Source: an uncultured Spirochaetales bacterium (GTDB lineage: Bacteria; Spirochaetota; Spirochaetia; Sphaerochaetales; Sphaerochaetaceae). Taken from it: a stretch of DNA of 11,930 bases. Below the pieces are notes generated by a model that saw only the letters and a program-made list of their open reading frames with translations, was not told where the DNA came from and made no database searches. The stretch covers positions 1-11,930 of the forward strand of contig CAMEXG010000048.1 in assembly GCA_945947045.1 (NCBI GenBank), written 5' to 3'. Below are positions 1-7,307 of this stretch, piece after piece. The translations under genes were made by a program, and so were the position numbers. How positions within the stretch are numbered: position 1 is the first letter of the stretch; each line of letters opens with the position of its first letter.

Positions 1-150
1 CCGCCATTTCATTTCCATGGCTTACATGGAGATAGAAAAGGAGAGTGGAGTATATATTGGGGAAATACGGGGTGTAGGGTTACCATGATTCCATGTGGTG
101 ATGACGGAGAAGCATTAATTGGCTCTATATCATGGCGAAGTGCAAAGTAA
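1..150 (+). CDS. HigB/RelE-like toxin, C-terminal part (cut by window edge)
   Basis: Frame 1 is open from the first base to a TAA at 148-150, giving 49 residues with no start codon in view. The peptide contains HGLHGDRKGEWSIYW followed by RVTMIPCGDDG. The L-x-G-D-R-K-G-x-W-S-I core is the typical central strand region of HigB/RelE-superfamily toxins, ribosome-dependent mRNA interferases. The next gene, 36 bases away on the same strand, is a HigA-type antitoxin with a fused peptidase, and the toxin-first order is normal for HigBA modules. The N-terminal half, with the helices and any further catalytic residues, lies outside the window, so toxin integrity cannot be judged. It could also be a degenerate remnant, because the tail after the core is short and I see no conserved C-terminal ending. 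Confidence 0.6.
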   Translation, partial: PPFHFHGLHGDRKGEWSIYWGNTGCRVTMIPCGDDGEALIGSISWRSAK

Positions 151-186
151 TAAAGATAGTATGTATAACGGAGGTGTCAAATCATT

Positions 187-1281
187 ATGAGTAACATAGA
201 ACAATGCAAAGAAATAGTAGCTTTTCACCCTGGTTATTATATTGCTGAAATCATTGAGGATATGGGTATTAGTCAGGCGGAGTTCGCCACAAGAATGGGA
301 ACTACCCCTAAAACTGTGAGTACATTAGTTAACGGACAGATTAATTTGTCTAATGATTTGGCAAAAAAAATTGCAGTAATGCTTGGAACTAGTCCAGAGG
401 TTTGGTTGAATCTCCAAAAAAGGTATGATCAGAAATTGATTGAAATTGAAATTGAAAAAGATCTAGATGAGGAAAAGTATCTCGCCCACATGATAGATTA
501 TTCGTATTTTGTGAAAGTAGCAAAGCTTCCTGATACTAGAGATGTAGCGGAGAGGATTAAGAATCTTTGTAAGTATTTAAAGGTTTCTAGTTTAAAGATA
601 CTCTTGGAACCAGATTTTCTAGTGAATTTCAGAACTGGCATTCCAAATATTGAGGATAAAAATCTGATTAATGCCAGGGCTTGGATTCAAACTGCCATTA
701 ATTATGCTAAAGATATGGAGACCAACAGTTTCGATGCAGGAAGACTTACTGCTGCACTACCTGAATTAAGAGGAATGACTGAAATGAGTCCTGAGGTATT
801 TATACCTAGAATGAAAGAAATATTCTCAGAGTGCGGTGTTTCTTTTGTCTTTCTTCCTCATTTAAAGAACTCTGGAATAAATGGGGCAGTCAAATGGATA
901 AATAATGAAAGAGTTGTTCTTGCAATGAACAATCGAGGGCTGGATGCAGATAAGTTTTGGTTTTCTCTTTTCCATGAAATAAAGCACGTGCTGCAACAAA
1001 AAATAAAAACTGTATTCTTGAATATGGATGCAGACGAATTGATGGAGATGGATTATAAGCTTGAAAAAGAAGCGGATGAATTTGCTTCAAACCACTTGAT
1101 TTCAAAAACACAGATGAAGCAATTATCTCCAACAAAATACATAACTGATGAAGAGATTATTTCTTTTGCAAAAGCAATTGGAATTCATCCCGGTATTGTT
1201 GCAGGTAGACTTCAACATGAAAAGATTATTCCTCCTAATCGATGTGCTCATCTTAAAGAGAAATATATTTTCTCTCTTTGA
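187..1281 (+). CDS. HigA-type XRE antitoxin fused to ImmA/IrrE-like zinc metallopeptidase domain
   Basis: The 364-residue product begins with a helix-turn-helix of the HigA/VapI type at about residues 17-80 (ISQAEFATRMG, then TVSTLVNGQ and the SPEVWLNLQ ending usual for HigA). The middle, about 90-200, has no motif I recognise. The C-terminal part is an ImmA/IrrE-like (COG2856) peptidase with HEIKH at 263-267, where H263 and H267 are expected zinc ligands and E264 the catalytic acid, and a downstream EKEADEFA whose E295 fits the third ligand. By family knowledge the HTH would bind and repress the module's promoter and neutralise the upstream toxin. The peptidase could cleave the antitoxin part or another regulator under stress, but that is inference. 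The ATG at 187 is supported by GGAGGTG at 170-176. Length is normal for the fused family. Product is cytoplasmic. Confidence 0.85.
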   Translation: MSNIEQCKEIVAFHPGYYIAEIIEDMGISQAEFATRMGTTPKTVSTLVNGQINLSNDLAKKIAVMLGTSPEVWLNLQKRYDQKLIEIEIEKDLDEEKYLAHMIDYSYFVKVAKLPDTRDVAERIKNLCKYLKVSSLKILLEPDFLVNFRTGIPNIEDKNLINARAWIQTAINYAKDMETNSFDAGRLTAALPELRGMTEMSPEVFIPRMKEIFSECGVSFVFLPHLKNSGINGAVKWINNERVVLAMNNRGLDADKFWFSLFHEIKHVLQQKIKTVFLNMDADELMEMDYKLEKEADEFASNHLISKTQMKQLSPTKYITDEEIISFAKAIGIHPGIVAGRLQHEKIIPPNRCAHLKEKYIFSL

Positions 1282-1371
1282 TATTGAAATACTCTATTAT
1301 TGGGTTTGGAATCATCCTGTCTTATAAATGATTTCAATACAAAATGGCTAAGAGACAAAGAATTTTGAGAT

Positions 1372-1390
1372 AATCATCATGAGGATGATT
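1372..1390. repeat. 7-base perfect inverted repeat upstream of the 157-aa gene
   Basis: AATCATC at 1372-1378 and GATGATT at 1384-1390 form perfect arms around a 5-base loop, 42 bases before the next start codon. A further AATCAT...ATGATT pair lies at about 1312-1333. It could be a small operator or a weak hairpin closing the HigBA-like unit. The sequence after it has only a short T-rich stretch, so a terminator is not well supported. Confidence 0.3.
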
Positions 1391-1431
1391 TATCCTATAC
1401 CTAATATGACCGTCTTTAATAGGAGAAACAA

Positions 1432-1905
1432 ATGAAACATAAATTAGACTACAAACCTATTCCAGAGGATGTGCTTTATATCAACGAGCTGGATCTGGCA
1501 GATAGCGTACCATATGAAACAAATATAGAAATGGAAAAGGCTTTAACAGGGAAGTGCAAGGAAGAAGGAGGCGTTCTCCCCGATGATAATGTAAGAATCT
1601 ATGTACCTATAGATATTAATGCAGATGCAATAATGAGGAGACTTCATTTACTCTTTGTTACTATGGATTATCCTACTGAAGACAATGAATCAGCCTACTC
1701 TTTCGCTGTAAGGAGGCTCATTTACCAGTTGGAAATCTATGATCAGGTATGTGTAACAAGAAACTTTGAAGAATCTGTTCAAAAAGAACTAGGTGGTGTA
1801 CGACATAGCAGAGAAGGAATCGAATTGGCAAGGAGAATTGCAGAATATCTGGAAGAAAACGATGGAACTGCAGAGCTCTTTCCTTGGGATGAGATTGAGG
1901 AGTAA
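1432..1905 (+). CDS. Uncharacterised acidic 157-residue protein
   Basis: I do not recognise a characterised family. The product is acidic and soluble, with no signal peptide or membrane segment. It has an N-terminal PIPEDVLYINELDLA stretch, a middle strand-like VRIYVPIDINADAIMRRLH, a helical region around LIYQLEIYDQV (about residues 100-110), and a strongly acidic C-terminus ending ELFPWDEIEE. The start is well supported: AGGAGA at 1421-1426 lies five bases before the ATG. It sits alone between the toxin-antitoxin unit and the AAA+/protease pair, with 150 and 264 bases of non-coding DNA on either side, so it is probably transcribed separately. I recall similar orphan proteins in Clostridia, but no function. 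Context alone would allow an accessory role in the defence-like neighbourhood, which is speculation. Confidence 0.75.
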   Translation: MKHKLDYKPIPEDVLYINELDLADSVPYETNIEMEKALTGKCKEEGGVLPDDNVRIYVPIDINADAIMRRLHLLFVTMDYPTEDNESAYSFAVRRLIYQLEIYDQVCVTRNFEESVQKELGGVRHSREGIELARRIAEYLEENDGTAELFPWDEIEE

Positions 1906-1977
1906 AGGAAAGAATTCTGGTTGTAAGTTTTGTTTTTTACAGAGCTACTATTGTTTTCTCCTTTCCTTATGCTTTAA

Positions 1978-2003
1978 AACATCTATCCTCTAGTAAAGAT
2001 GTT
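1978..2003 (+). terminator. Possible intrinsic terminator after the 157-aa gene
   Basis: AACATCT (1978-1984) and AGATGTT (1997-2003) form a 7-base perfect stem around a 12-base loop, followed directly by GTTTTATTC. Left flanking A's and right flanking T's could extend the stem past a bulged G. It lies about 70 bases downstream of the stop codon. The stem is AT-rich, so termination may be inefficient. Confidence 0.4.
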
Positions 2004-2075
2004 GTTTTATTCTATTTATCAGCCCAACTGATGTAATGAATGCAATAATGACCTGTGCCTCTTTTCATCCTTTTC

Positions 2076-2124
2076 TTGGCATTACTAACTAAAATACGAT
2101 GTTGACTTATTTATCAAATGCCAA
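2076..2124. promoter_or_regulatory. Inverted repeat upstream of the AAA+/S8 operon, candidate operator
   Basis: TTGGCATT at 2076-2083 and AATGCCAA at 2117-2124 are perfect 8-base inverted arms separated by 33 bases. A -35-like TTGACT (2102-2107) lies between them and a -10-like TATACT (2131-2136) follows the right arm. The gap between these two hexamers is 23 bases, too long for a standard promoter, so they are not a pair as they stand. The repeat is 46 bases before the AAA+ start codon, where a regulator of the operon could bind. Confidence 0.3.
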
Positions 2125-2169
2125 CGAGAATATACTATTGAGTCGATAATGACTAGGGAGGCAATTTGA

Positions 2170-3123
2170 ATGGCTACTGCAGAACAAGTAAAGAGTCTTG
2201 TTAAAGCTTATGTTGACCACGATGAAGAAAAGTTTAAAACAGTTGCTCTGCAGATTGCTGCTCATGAAGCTAGAGCAGGTCATGATACTGTTGCAAGAGA
2301 TCTTAAAAAAGAAATTGATAAGATTTCTAAAATGAAGCCTGGTACATATAGAATTGAGCCTGCCAATCCTTTATTTCTTTTTTCTACACCAAGTGTGAAG
2401 AAAAATGATTTGATAGTATCAACAGATTTGGAGACAAGGATTGAAAGAGTTCTGACTGAGTTTAGAAACAGAAGAAAGCTTCAATCCTATGGATATGCAA
2501 ATAGAAGGAAGCTGCTCTTGGAAGGAGCTTCTGGAACAGGTAAGACTTTAACTGCATCTGTCATTGCCTCAGAACTCGGTTTGCCCCTTTATACAGTTCA
2601 GATGGATAAACTTGTCTCAAAGTTTATGGGTGAGACCAGCGCTAAACTACGTCAGGTCTTTGAATCAATGTATACAGATGAAGGAGTGTATTTCTTTGAT
2701 GAGTTTGATGCTATCGGCTCTGATAGAAGTTTTGATAATGAAGTAGGTGAGATGAGAAGAATATTAAACTCTTTTCTCCAGTTCATTGAACAGGATAGTT
2801 CTGACTCTCTAATAATTTCAGCAACAAATAATCAGAAACTATTAGACAAGGCTCTCTTTAGAAGATTTGATGATGTGTTGCATTACGACCTACCTGCAAA
2901 GGATGAAATATATAGACTTTTTGAATATAAAATAGGTTCTTTTGCCCCTTATCTGGAAATAACAGGCCGATTAATTGATGAAGCTGTGGGGTTAAGTCAT
3001 GCCGAAATAGTACGTGTCAGCGATGATGCAATAAAGAATTCTATCTTGCATGAGAGCCAAATAAATGAACAGGAGATAATTGACTTACTGAAAGATCGTC
3101 ATCTGCTATACAAGGGAGCTTAA
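2170..3123 (+). CDS. Cdc48-like AAA+ ATPase, partner of the downstream S8 protease
   Basis: A single-AAA-module protein of 317 residues. A helical N-terminal region (about 1-80) contains the LQIAAHEARAGH stretch I associate with AAA+ ATPases encoded next to subtilase genes. The AAA core has Walker A GASGTGKT (119-126), Walker B VYFFDE (173-178), a second-region-of-homology GEMRRILNSFLQFIEQ, sensor 1 N220/N221 in SATNN, and arginine-finger candidates R231/R232 in FRRFD. LSHAEIVRVSDDAI near 270-285 is the small-lid helix resembling the GFSGADI region of Cdc48/FtsH-type ATPases. It should hexamerise and couple ATP hydrolysis to remodelling, substrate delivery or gating of the protease. The start has GGGAGG at 2156-2161. 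The stop is only three bases from the next ATG, so the two are co-translated. No signal peptide. Confidence 0.9.
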   Translation: MATAEQVKSLVKAYVDHDEEKFKTVALQIAAHEARAGHDTVARDLKKEIDKISKMKPGTYRIEPANPLFLFSTPSVKKNDLIVSTDLETRIERVLTEFRNRRKLQSYGYANRRKLLLEGASGTGKTLTASVIASELGLPLYTVQMDKLVSKFMGETSAKLRQVFESMYTDEGVYFFDEFDAIGSDRSFDNEVGEMRRILNSFLQFIEQDSSDSLIISATNNQKLLDKALFRRFDDVLHYDLPAKDEIYRLFEYKIGSFAPYLEITGRLIDEAVGLSHAEIVRVSDDAIKNSILHESQINEQEIIDLLKDRHLLYKGA

Positions 3124-3126
3124 AAG

Positions 3127-5592
3127 ATGGTTGAATACAAGAATATTATTCTCAAAGATACTGAAAGAGCTCTTCCTTACAAATCAAAATCAGGTGGCGA
3201 TAATAGAAAAAAACATCCCATTAGGGATAAATATGCCCATGCAAGTCGTATTCTTGATCGTCTCAAGAGTAGTTTTGATAATGATAAATCTCAAAAAGCA
3301 TCAGCGGTCAGACATAAGTCAGGTATATACCTAGAGTTTTCTAGTTCTCCTGGTTATGAACTACAAACGAAAAGCTTAGATAACAGGCAGGAAGGTATTG
3401 CTCTGTTAAATATTTCTGTTGATGAAGAAACCAAAATAACCAGAGCTACTGTTTATATTCCGAATGGAAAAGAATCATTCTTCCTTAAAAGGGTTGAGGA
3501 TTATCAGACGGAGTTTACTAAGAGTAATAAGCCAAAAAATGAAAGCCTCGTTGCAAGTATAGATGATGTAAGGCTGGCAGTTTTGAATTCATTCTGGATT
3601 GGTGAAAAAAGTGACATACCCAAAAAGGATAAAGAGTGGTGTGAAATATGGCTTAGAGTGCCATTTAGTAAGAAAAAAAGCTATTTTAAAGAAGTCGAAT
3701 CAAATTTGAATGGTATCTGTGAGGAATTAGGCATAAAGATCTCACAGGATAAAATAGAATTTCCAGAAAGACTTGTTAAACTTATTCTAGTTTCTGAAGA
3801 AGATTTAAAAAGACTTATTTGTAGGTGTGATTATATTGCAGAAATTAGACTTGCAGCAGAGCCAACTTCATTTTTTGTTGATATGCAGACGAAAGATCAA
3901 GTGGAATGGATTGAAGACCTACTTAAAAGAACAGACTTTAAACTTGATGGTACAACCATTTGTTTGTTGGATACCGGGTTAGATAATAAACAAAAGTTAC
4001 TAGAAAAGGCGACCAATGATGATCATATTCAATCCGTTAAACCAAATTGGAATCCTTTTGATCATGATAACCACGGTACTGAAATGGCCGGTGTTGCTTT
4101 ATATGATGATTTGAAGAAACATTTGGTAGGAAGGAATAAACTTCAGATTTCTCATGAAATTGAATCTGTTAAATTGTTGCCTCCCAAAGGAAAAAATCCA
4201 GTCGAATTATATGGGAGTCTAACAAAAAATGCAGTTTCTATGGCAGAAATAGCAAATCCAAAAGCAAATCGCATTATATGTATGGCTATTACTGAACAGA
4301 ATAACCTTATAAAAGATGGAAGTCCGACATCTTGGTCTGGTGCAATTGATGATATTGCATCGGGTGCAAACGAAGAGAATGTTAAAAGGCTAATAATCAT
4401 TAGTGCAGGAAATGTAGAAATACAAGAGATATCAGAATTAGGATATCCAGATGCAAGTTTAATTCACTCGGTCGAGAGTCCAGGACAAGCTTGGAACGCC
4501 ATCACTGTAGGAGCTTACTCTGGAGTTGTGGATATTGATGATGTTGAATTGAGAGGATTTCAAGCAATCAGTAAACCTGGTGATCTTTCGCCTTATAGTT
4601 CTACTTCTTTGATGTGGGAAAAAAGGTGGCCTATAAAACCAGAGGTTCTCTTTATGGGAGGAAATGTTGCCCATAATGGTCATGATTATAGTTCCTGCGA
4701 TGATTTATCTTTGTTAACAACAGGTAGAGGCATAGCTAATAAATACCGACTTACATCGATATGGGCTACAAGTGCAGCAACGGCACAAGCGGCTTGGTTT
4801 GCAGCTCAAATAGCATCTGAATATCCAAATTTATGGCCTGAAACGATTAGAGCATTAATGATTCATTCCGCTGATTGGACATCAGATATGAAAGACTGTT
4901 TCTGTAAAGAAGATAAGAAAACTACAGGACGAAGAAAATTACTTAGGACATGTGGGTATGGTATTCCTGACCTAAAAAAAGCCATTCATTGTTTAAGAAA
5001 CTCTGTAAACATGATTATTGAGGGGCAACTTCAACCATTCAGTAAAGATAAAATGAATGAAATGAATATCCATAAGATTCCATGGCCCAGTGAACTGTTG
5101 TTGTCTCTTGGAAATACTCCTGTTACTCTTCGTGTTACTCTTTCATATTTTATTGAACCAGGTCCTGGAGAAGTTGGTTGGAAAGATAAATATAGGTATG
5201 CATCATGTGGTTTGCGGTTTGATGTAAATAAAACTAACGAAAACCTTAGTGAGTTTGAAAAGAGAATTAATATACAGATGCGTGAGGATGATAAAGAATC
5301 TGTAGATGGCTCAAGTGGTAGTGATCGATGGTATTTAGGCCCGCAGAATAGGGATGTAGGTTCAATTCATTCCGATATGATGTTGAATATTAGCGCCGCT
5401 GAATTATGTGACTGCAATTATATCGCTGTATATCCTGTTGTTGGGTGGTGGAGAGAAAGAGGCTATCTAGGAAAGAGTGAAAAGAAACAGAGATATTCTC
5501 TTGTTGTATCTCTATCTACTCCAAATGTAAGTGTTGATTTTTATACTGCAATTCAGATGAAAATAGGAAATGTGGTATCGATTCCTGTCTGA
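3127..5592 (+). CDS. Subtilisin-like (S8) serine protease, cytoplasmic, AAA+-partnered
   Basis: An 821-residue protein. Residues 1 to about 270 form a lysine-rich N-terminal region of unknown fold. The S8 catalytic domain spans about 275-590: D282 in LLDTGLD, H316 in DNHGTEMAG, oxyanion-hole N429 in ISAGN, and nucleophile S549 in WATSAATAQAAW (the usual GTSxAxP is here ATSAATAQ). All four residues are present in order, so it should be active. The remaining 200 or so residues look beta-rich (VTLRVTLSYFIEPGPGE) and may be an accessory or substrate domain. There is no signal peptide, sec-type propeptide or anchor, unlike secreted subtilisins. Together with the ATPase three bases upstream, this points to an intracellular ATP-controlled protease. 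The ribosome binding site GGGAG (3114-3118) lies inside the ATPase gene. The pair is a good candidate for a defence or conflict system; its substrate and trigger cannot be read from sequence. Confidence 0.9.
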   Translation: MVEYKNIILKDTERALPYKSKSGGDNRKKHPIRDKYAHASRILDRLKSSFDNDKSQKASAVRHKSGIYLEFSSSPGYELQTKSLDNRQEGIALLNISVDEETKITRATVYIPNGKESFFLKRVEDYQTEFTKSNKPKNESLVASIDDVRLAVLNSFWIGEKSDIPKKDKEWCEIWLRVPFSKKKSYFKEVESNLNGICEELGIKISQDKIEFPERLVKLILVSEEDLKRLICRCDYIAEIRLAAEPTSFFVDMQTKDQVEWIEDLLKRTDFKLDGTTICLLDTGLDNKQKLLEKATNDDHIQSVKPNWNPFDHDNHGTEMAGVALYDDLKKHLVGRNKLQISHEIESVKLLPPKGKNPVELYGSLTKNAVSMAEIANPKANRIICMAITEQNNLIKDGSPTSWSGAIDDIASGANEENVKRLIIISAGNVEIQEISELGYPDASLIHSVESPGQAWNAITVGAYSGVVDIDDVELRGFQAISKPGDLSPYSSTSLMWEKRWPIKPEVLFMGGNVAHNGHDYSSCDDLSLLTTGRGIANKYRLTSIWATSAATAQAAWFAAQIASEYPNLWPETIRALMIHSADWTSDMKDCFCKEDKKTTGRRKLLRTCGYGIPDLKKAIHCLRNSVNMIIEGQLQPFSKDKMNEMNIHKIPWPSELLLSLGNTPVTLRVTLSYFIEPGPGEVGWKDKYRYASCGLRFDVNKTNENLSEFEKRINIQMREDDKESVDGSSGSDRWYLGPQNRDVGSIHSDMMLNISAAELCDCNYIAVYPVVGWWRERGYLGKSEKKQRYSLVVSLSTPNVSVDFYTAIQMKIGNVVSIPV

Positions 5593-5621
5593 TTTATTAT
5601 AGTACATTAATTAAGTTTACG

Positions 5622-5701
5622 TTGAAATAACACCAATTTTAAGTTGAAAACATATTGAAATTTTACCACTTTCTTTGATTAATAGTATTGAAATATTACC
5701 A
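5622..5701 (+). repeat. Three copies of TTGAAATnnnACCA with exact 33-base period
   Basis: Copies lie at 5622-5635 (middle AAC), 5655-5668 (TTT) and 5688-5701 (ATT). All ten fixed positions are identical and the step is 33 bases both times. Each copy is followed by one variable base and at least two T's; the rest of the 33-base units has diverged. The third copy supplies the -35 of the promoter for the DUF4143-type gene. The array could be a multi-site operator (33 bases is close to three helical turns) or the remains of a tandem duplication of the promoter. Confidence 0.7.
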
Positions 5702-5716
5702 TTTGTTTTCTATATT
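5688..5716 (+). promoter_or_regulatory. Sigma-70-type promoter for the DUF4143 ATPase gene
   Basis: TTGAAA (5688-5693) and TATATT (5711-5716) are separated by exactly 17 bases, with transcription expected to start at about 5723, close to the ATG at 5738. The -35 is part of the third copy of the 33-base-spaced motif. The second copy has a poorer -10-like ATTAAT at the same 17-base distance (5678-5683), so two staggered starts are possible. Confidence 0.5.
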
Positions 5717-5737
5717 TCTTTATAGGTATAAGATATA

Positions 5738-7063
5738 ATGTTTAAAAGAAAGGTTTATAATCAATTAAAGCAATGGAAAGAGGAATATGCCCCTAGATAT
5801 GCCTGCCTTCTAGAGGGGGCCAGGCGAGTAGGGAAGACCACTGTTGCAGTAGAGTTTGCAAAAAATGAATACGAATCATACATTCTGATAGATTTTGCAG
5901 ATATTATACCATCATTACTTGATGTTTTCAGCGATATATCCAACAGAGACATTTTCTTTTTGAAGCTTCAGGCTGAAACAGGTATCCAACTTATAGAACG
6001 TAAATCTGTCATCATTTTCGATGAAATACAGTTTTTCCCTAAGGCAAGGCAGGCGATCAAGTATCTTGTCAAGGATGGACGCTATGATTACATTGAGACA
6101 GGATCCCTCATATCCATAAAGAAAAACGTCAAAGATATCCTTATTCCCTCGGAGGAACACCGTATTAAGGTATATCCAATGGACTATGAAGAATTCCTTT
6201 GGGCAACAGGAAAGTCTCCTGAAATACTTCGTGTTGGGTATAAAAGTAATTCTGCAATGGGTAACTCCCTGAATACGAAACTAATGAGGGATTTCAGGAT
6301 TTATATGGCAATAGGCGGAATGCCACAGGCTGTAGAGCGCTATCTTGAAACAAACAATCTTGAAAAAGTAGACGAGGTAAAAAGAGAAATACTTGCCCTC
6401 TATGGTGAGGATCTTAAGAAGATTGATCCAAGTGGGAGGCTTTCCGATATTTACGCATCCGTCCCTGCTCAGCTTGCATTGAAAAAGAAACGATTTGTAA
6501 TAACAAAAGCAACTGGGAAAAGGAAGACAGGAAAGGATGAAGAGCGTCTATTTGACCTTATTGATTCTGGAATAGTGCTGCCCTGTTACAATGTGTCTGC
6601 TCCATCTATTGCACTGGCTCAAGAACGAAAGACAGAAGATTTCAAGCTTTATCTTTCTGATATAGGGCTGTTTGTTTCAATTATTTTCAGGTCGGACGCT
6701 GACATTTATCGAAAGCTGCTGAGTGATAAGCTCCCTGCAAATCTTGGGTATCTATATGAGAATGCAGTTGCCCAGGCTTTGACGTCTGTAGGAAGAAAGT
6801 TGTATTTCCACTCTTGGAAAAAAGAAGAATCCACACATAGCTATGAGATTGATTTTATTCTCTCTTCCTCATCGAAGATCATTCCCATTGAAGTGAAATC
6901 CTCGTCTGTAAGGAATCATGAATCTATGATTGCATTCTGTGACAAATACTCATCCATAGTTGGACGAAGGATACTGTTCTCCCAAAAGGATCTTGGAAAG
7001 GATGGCCCCATTGAGCTTAAACCTATATATATGCTTCCGTTCTTCTTAGAGGAAATATCCTGA
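5738..7063 (+). CDS. AAA_14/DUF4143-type ATP-binding protein
   Basis: The 441-residue product has the layout of the large AAA_14-DUF4143 family. It has Walker A GARRVGKT at 27-34 with the family's R-R before the glycine, Walker B VIIFDE at about 91-96, and the TGSLIS strand and YPMDYEEFLWA region (about 155-170) normally following it. The C-terminal DUF4143 part ends in a PD-(D/E)xK-like motif, with D372 in YEIDFI and E385-x-K387 in IPIEVKSS. This restriction-endonuclease-like fold is common in the family, but its activity is generally unproven. Members are abundant, often in multiple copies per genome and in variable regions, and most have no known role. The ribosome binding site is weak (AGGT at 5724-5727), but the N-terminus MFKRKVYNQLKQWK matches the usual start. 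It is separated from the S8 gene by 145 bases with its own promoter, so it may be independent. Confidence 0.9.
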   Translation: MFKRKVYNQLKQWKEEYAPRYACLLEGARRVGKTTVAVEFAKNEYESYILIDFADIIPSLLDVFSDISNRDIFFLKLQAETGIQLIERKSVIIFDEIQFFPKARQAIKYLVKDGRYDYIETGSLISIKKNVKDILIPSEEHRIKVYPMDYEEFLWATGKSPEILRVGYKSNSAMGNSLNTKLMRDFRIYMAIGGMPQAVERYLETNNLEKVDEVKREILALYGEDLKKIDPSGRLSDIYASVPAQLALKKKRFVITKATGKRKTGKDEERLFDLIDSGIVLPCYNVSAPSIALAQERKTEDFKLYLSDIGLFVSIIFRSDADIYRKLLSDKLPANLGYLYENAVAQALTSVGRKLYFHSWKKEESTHSYEIDFILSSSSKIIPIEVKSSSVRNHESMIAFCDKYSSIVGRRILFSQKDLGKDGPIELKPIYMLPFFLEEIS

Positions 7064-7268
7064 GTGTAAATCTTCTTCCAAAGGTATATGTGTCACACCA
7101 CTTATATCCATAGTTATATGGTGAAACTACAAGGCGTTATGTAATTTATAGGTGAGAAAGTGCCACTGTCTACTGTATCAATACATTAATGTTGGTAGAT
7201 AATCTGAATGCTATATTGTCCGACATATTATGTTTTATTGTTTATAATATAATCTTTTACATATAATA
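7064..7268. other. Convergent AT-rich intergenic region, no gene seen
   Basis: This spacer separates the rightward accessory block from the leftward sugar-nucleotide operon. I see no open frame with a ribosome binding site. It holds a small hairpin, CCATA-GTTA-TATGG at about 7108-7121, within looser CACCA/TGGTG arms but without a T-tract, and a very AT-rich stretch at about 7218-7266 with several TATAAT-like hexamers lacking a good -35. No tRNA, attachment site or insertion-sequence end was recognised. Confidence 0.5.
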
Positions 7269-7290
7269 CTGCCCCACAAATGCGGGGCAG
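7269..7290 (-). terminator. Hairpin ending the leftward sugar-nucleotide operon
   Basis: CTGCCCC (7269-7275) and GGGGCAG (7284-7290) form a 7-base GC-rich perfect stem with an 8-base loop, 17 bases beyond the epimerase stop codon. Read on the - strand it is followed by TATTATATGT, a weak U-rich tail. The + strand side has only GGAAAAG, so it should act mainly on the leftward operon. Confidence 0.6.
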
Positions 7291-7307
7291 GGAAAAGCTC
7301 GATAGCT

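Noticed and set aside
1793..1993. Second + strand frame overlapping the end of the 157-residue gene.
   Set aside because: It is a frame shadow with a cysteine/phenylalanine-rich tail over non-coding DNA and has no ribosome binding site.
2102..2136. TTGACT and TATACT as a standard promoter for the AAA+ gene.
   Set aside because: The hexamers are 23 bases apart, and no -10-like hexamer lies 16-18 bases after TTGACT.
3127..5592. Secreted subtilisin or lantibiotic leader peptidase.
   Set aside because: There is no signal peptide, membrane anchor or precursor peptide gene nearby, and the immediate partner is an AAA+ ATPase.
5622..5701. Possible small CRISPR array (33-base period).
   Set aside because: Only 10 of 14 motif bases are constant, there are three copies, the intervening DNA is AT-rich promoter-like sequence, and no cas genes are present.
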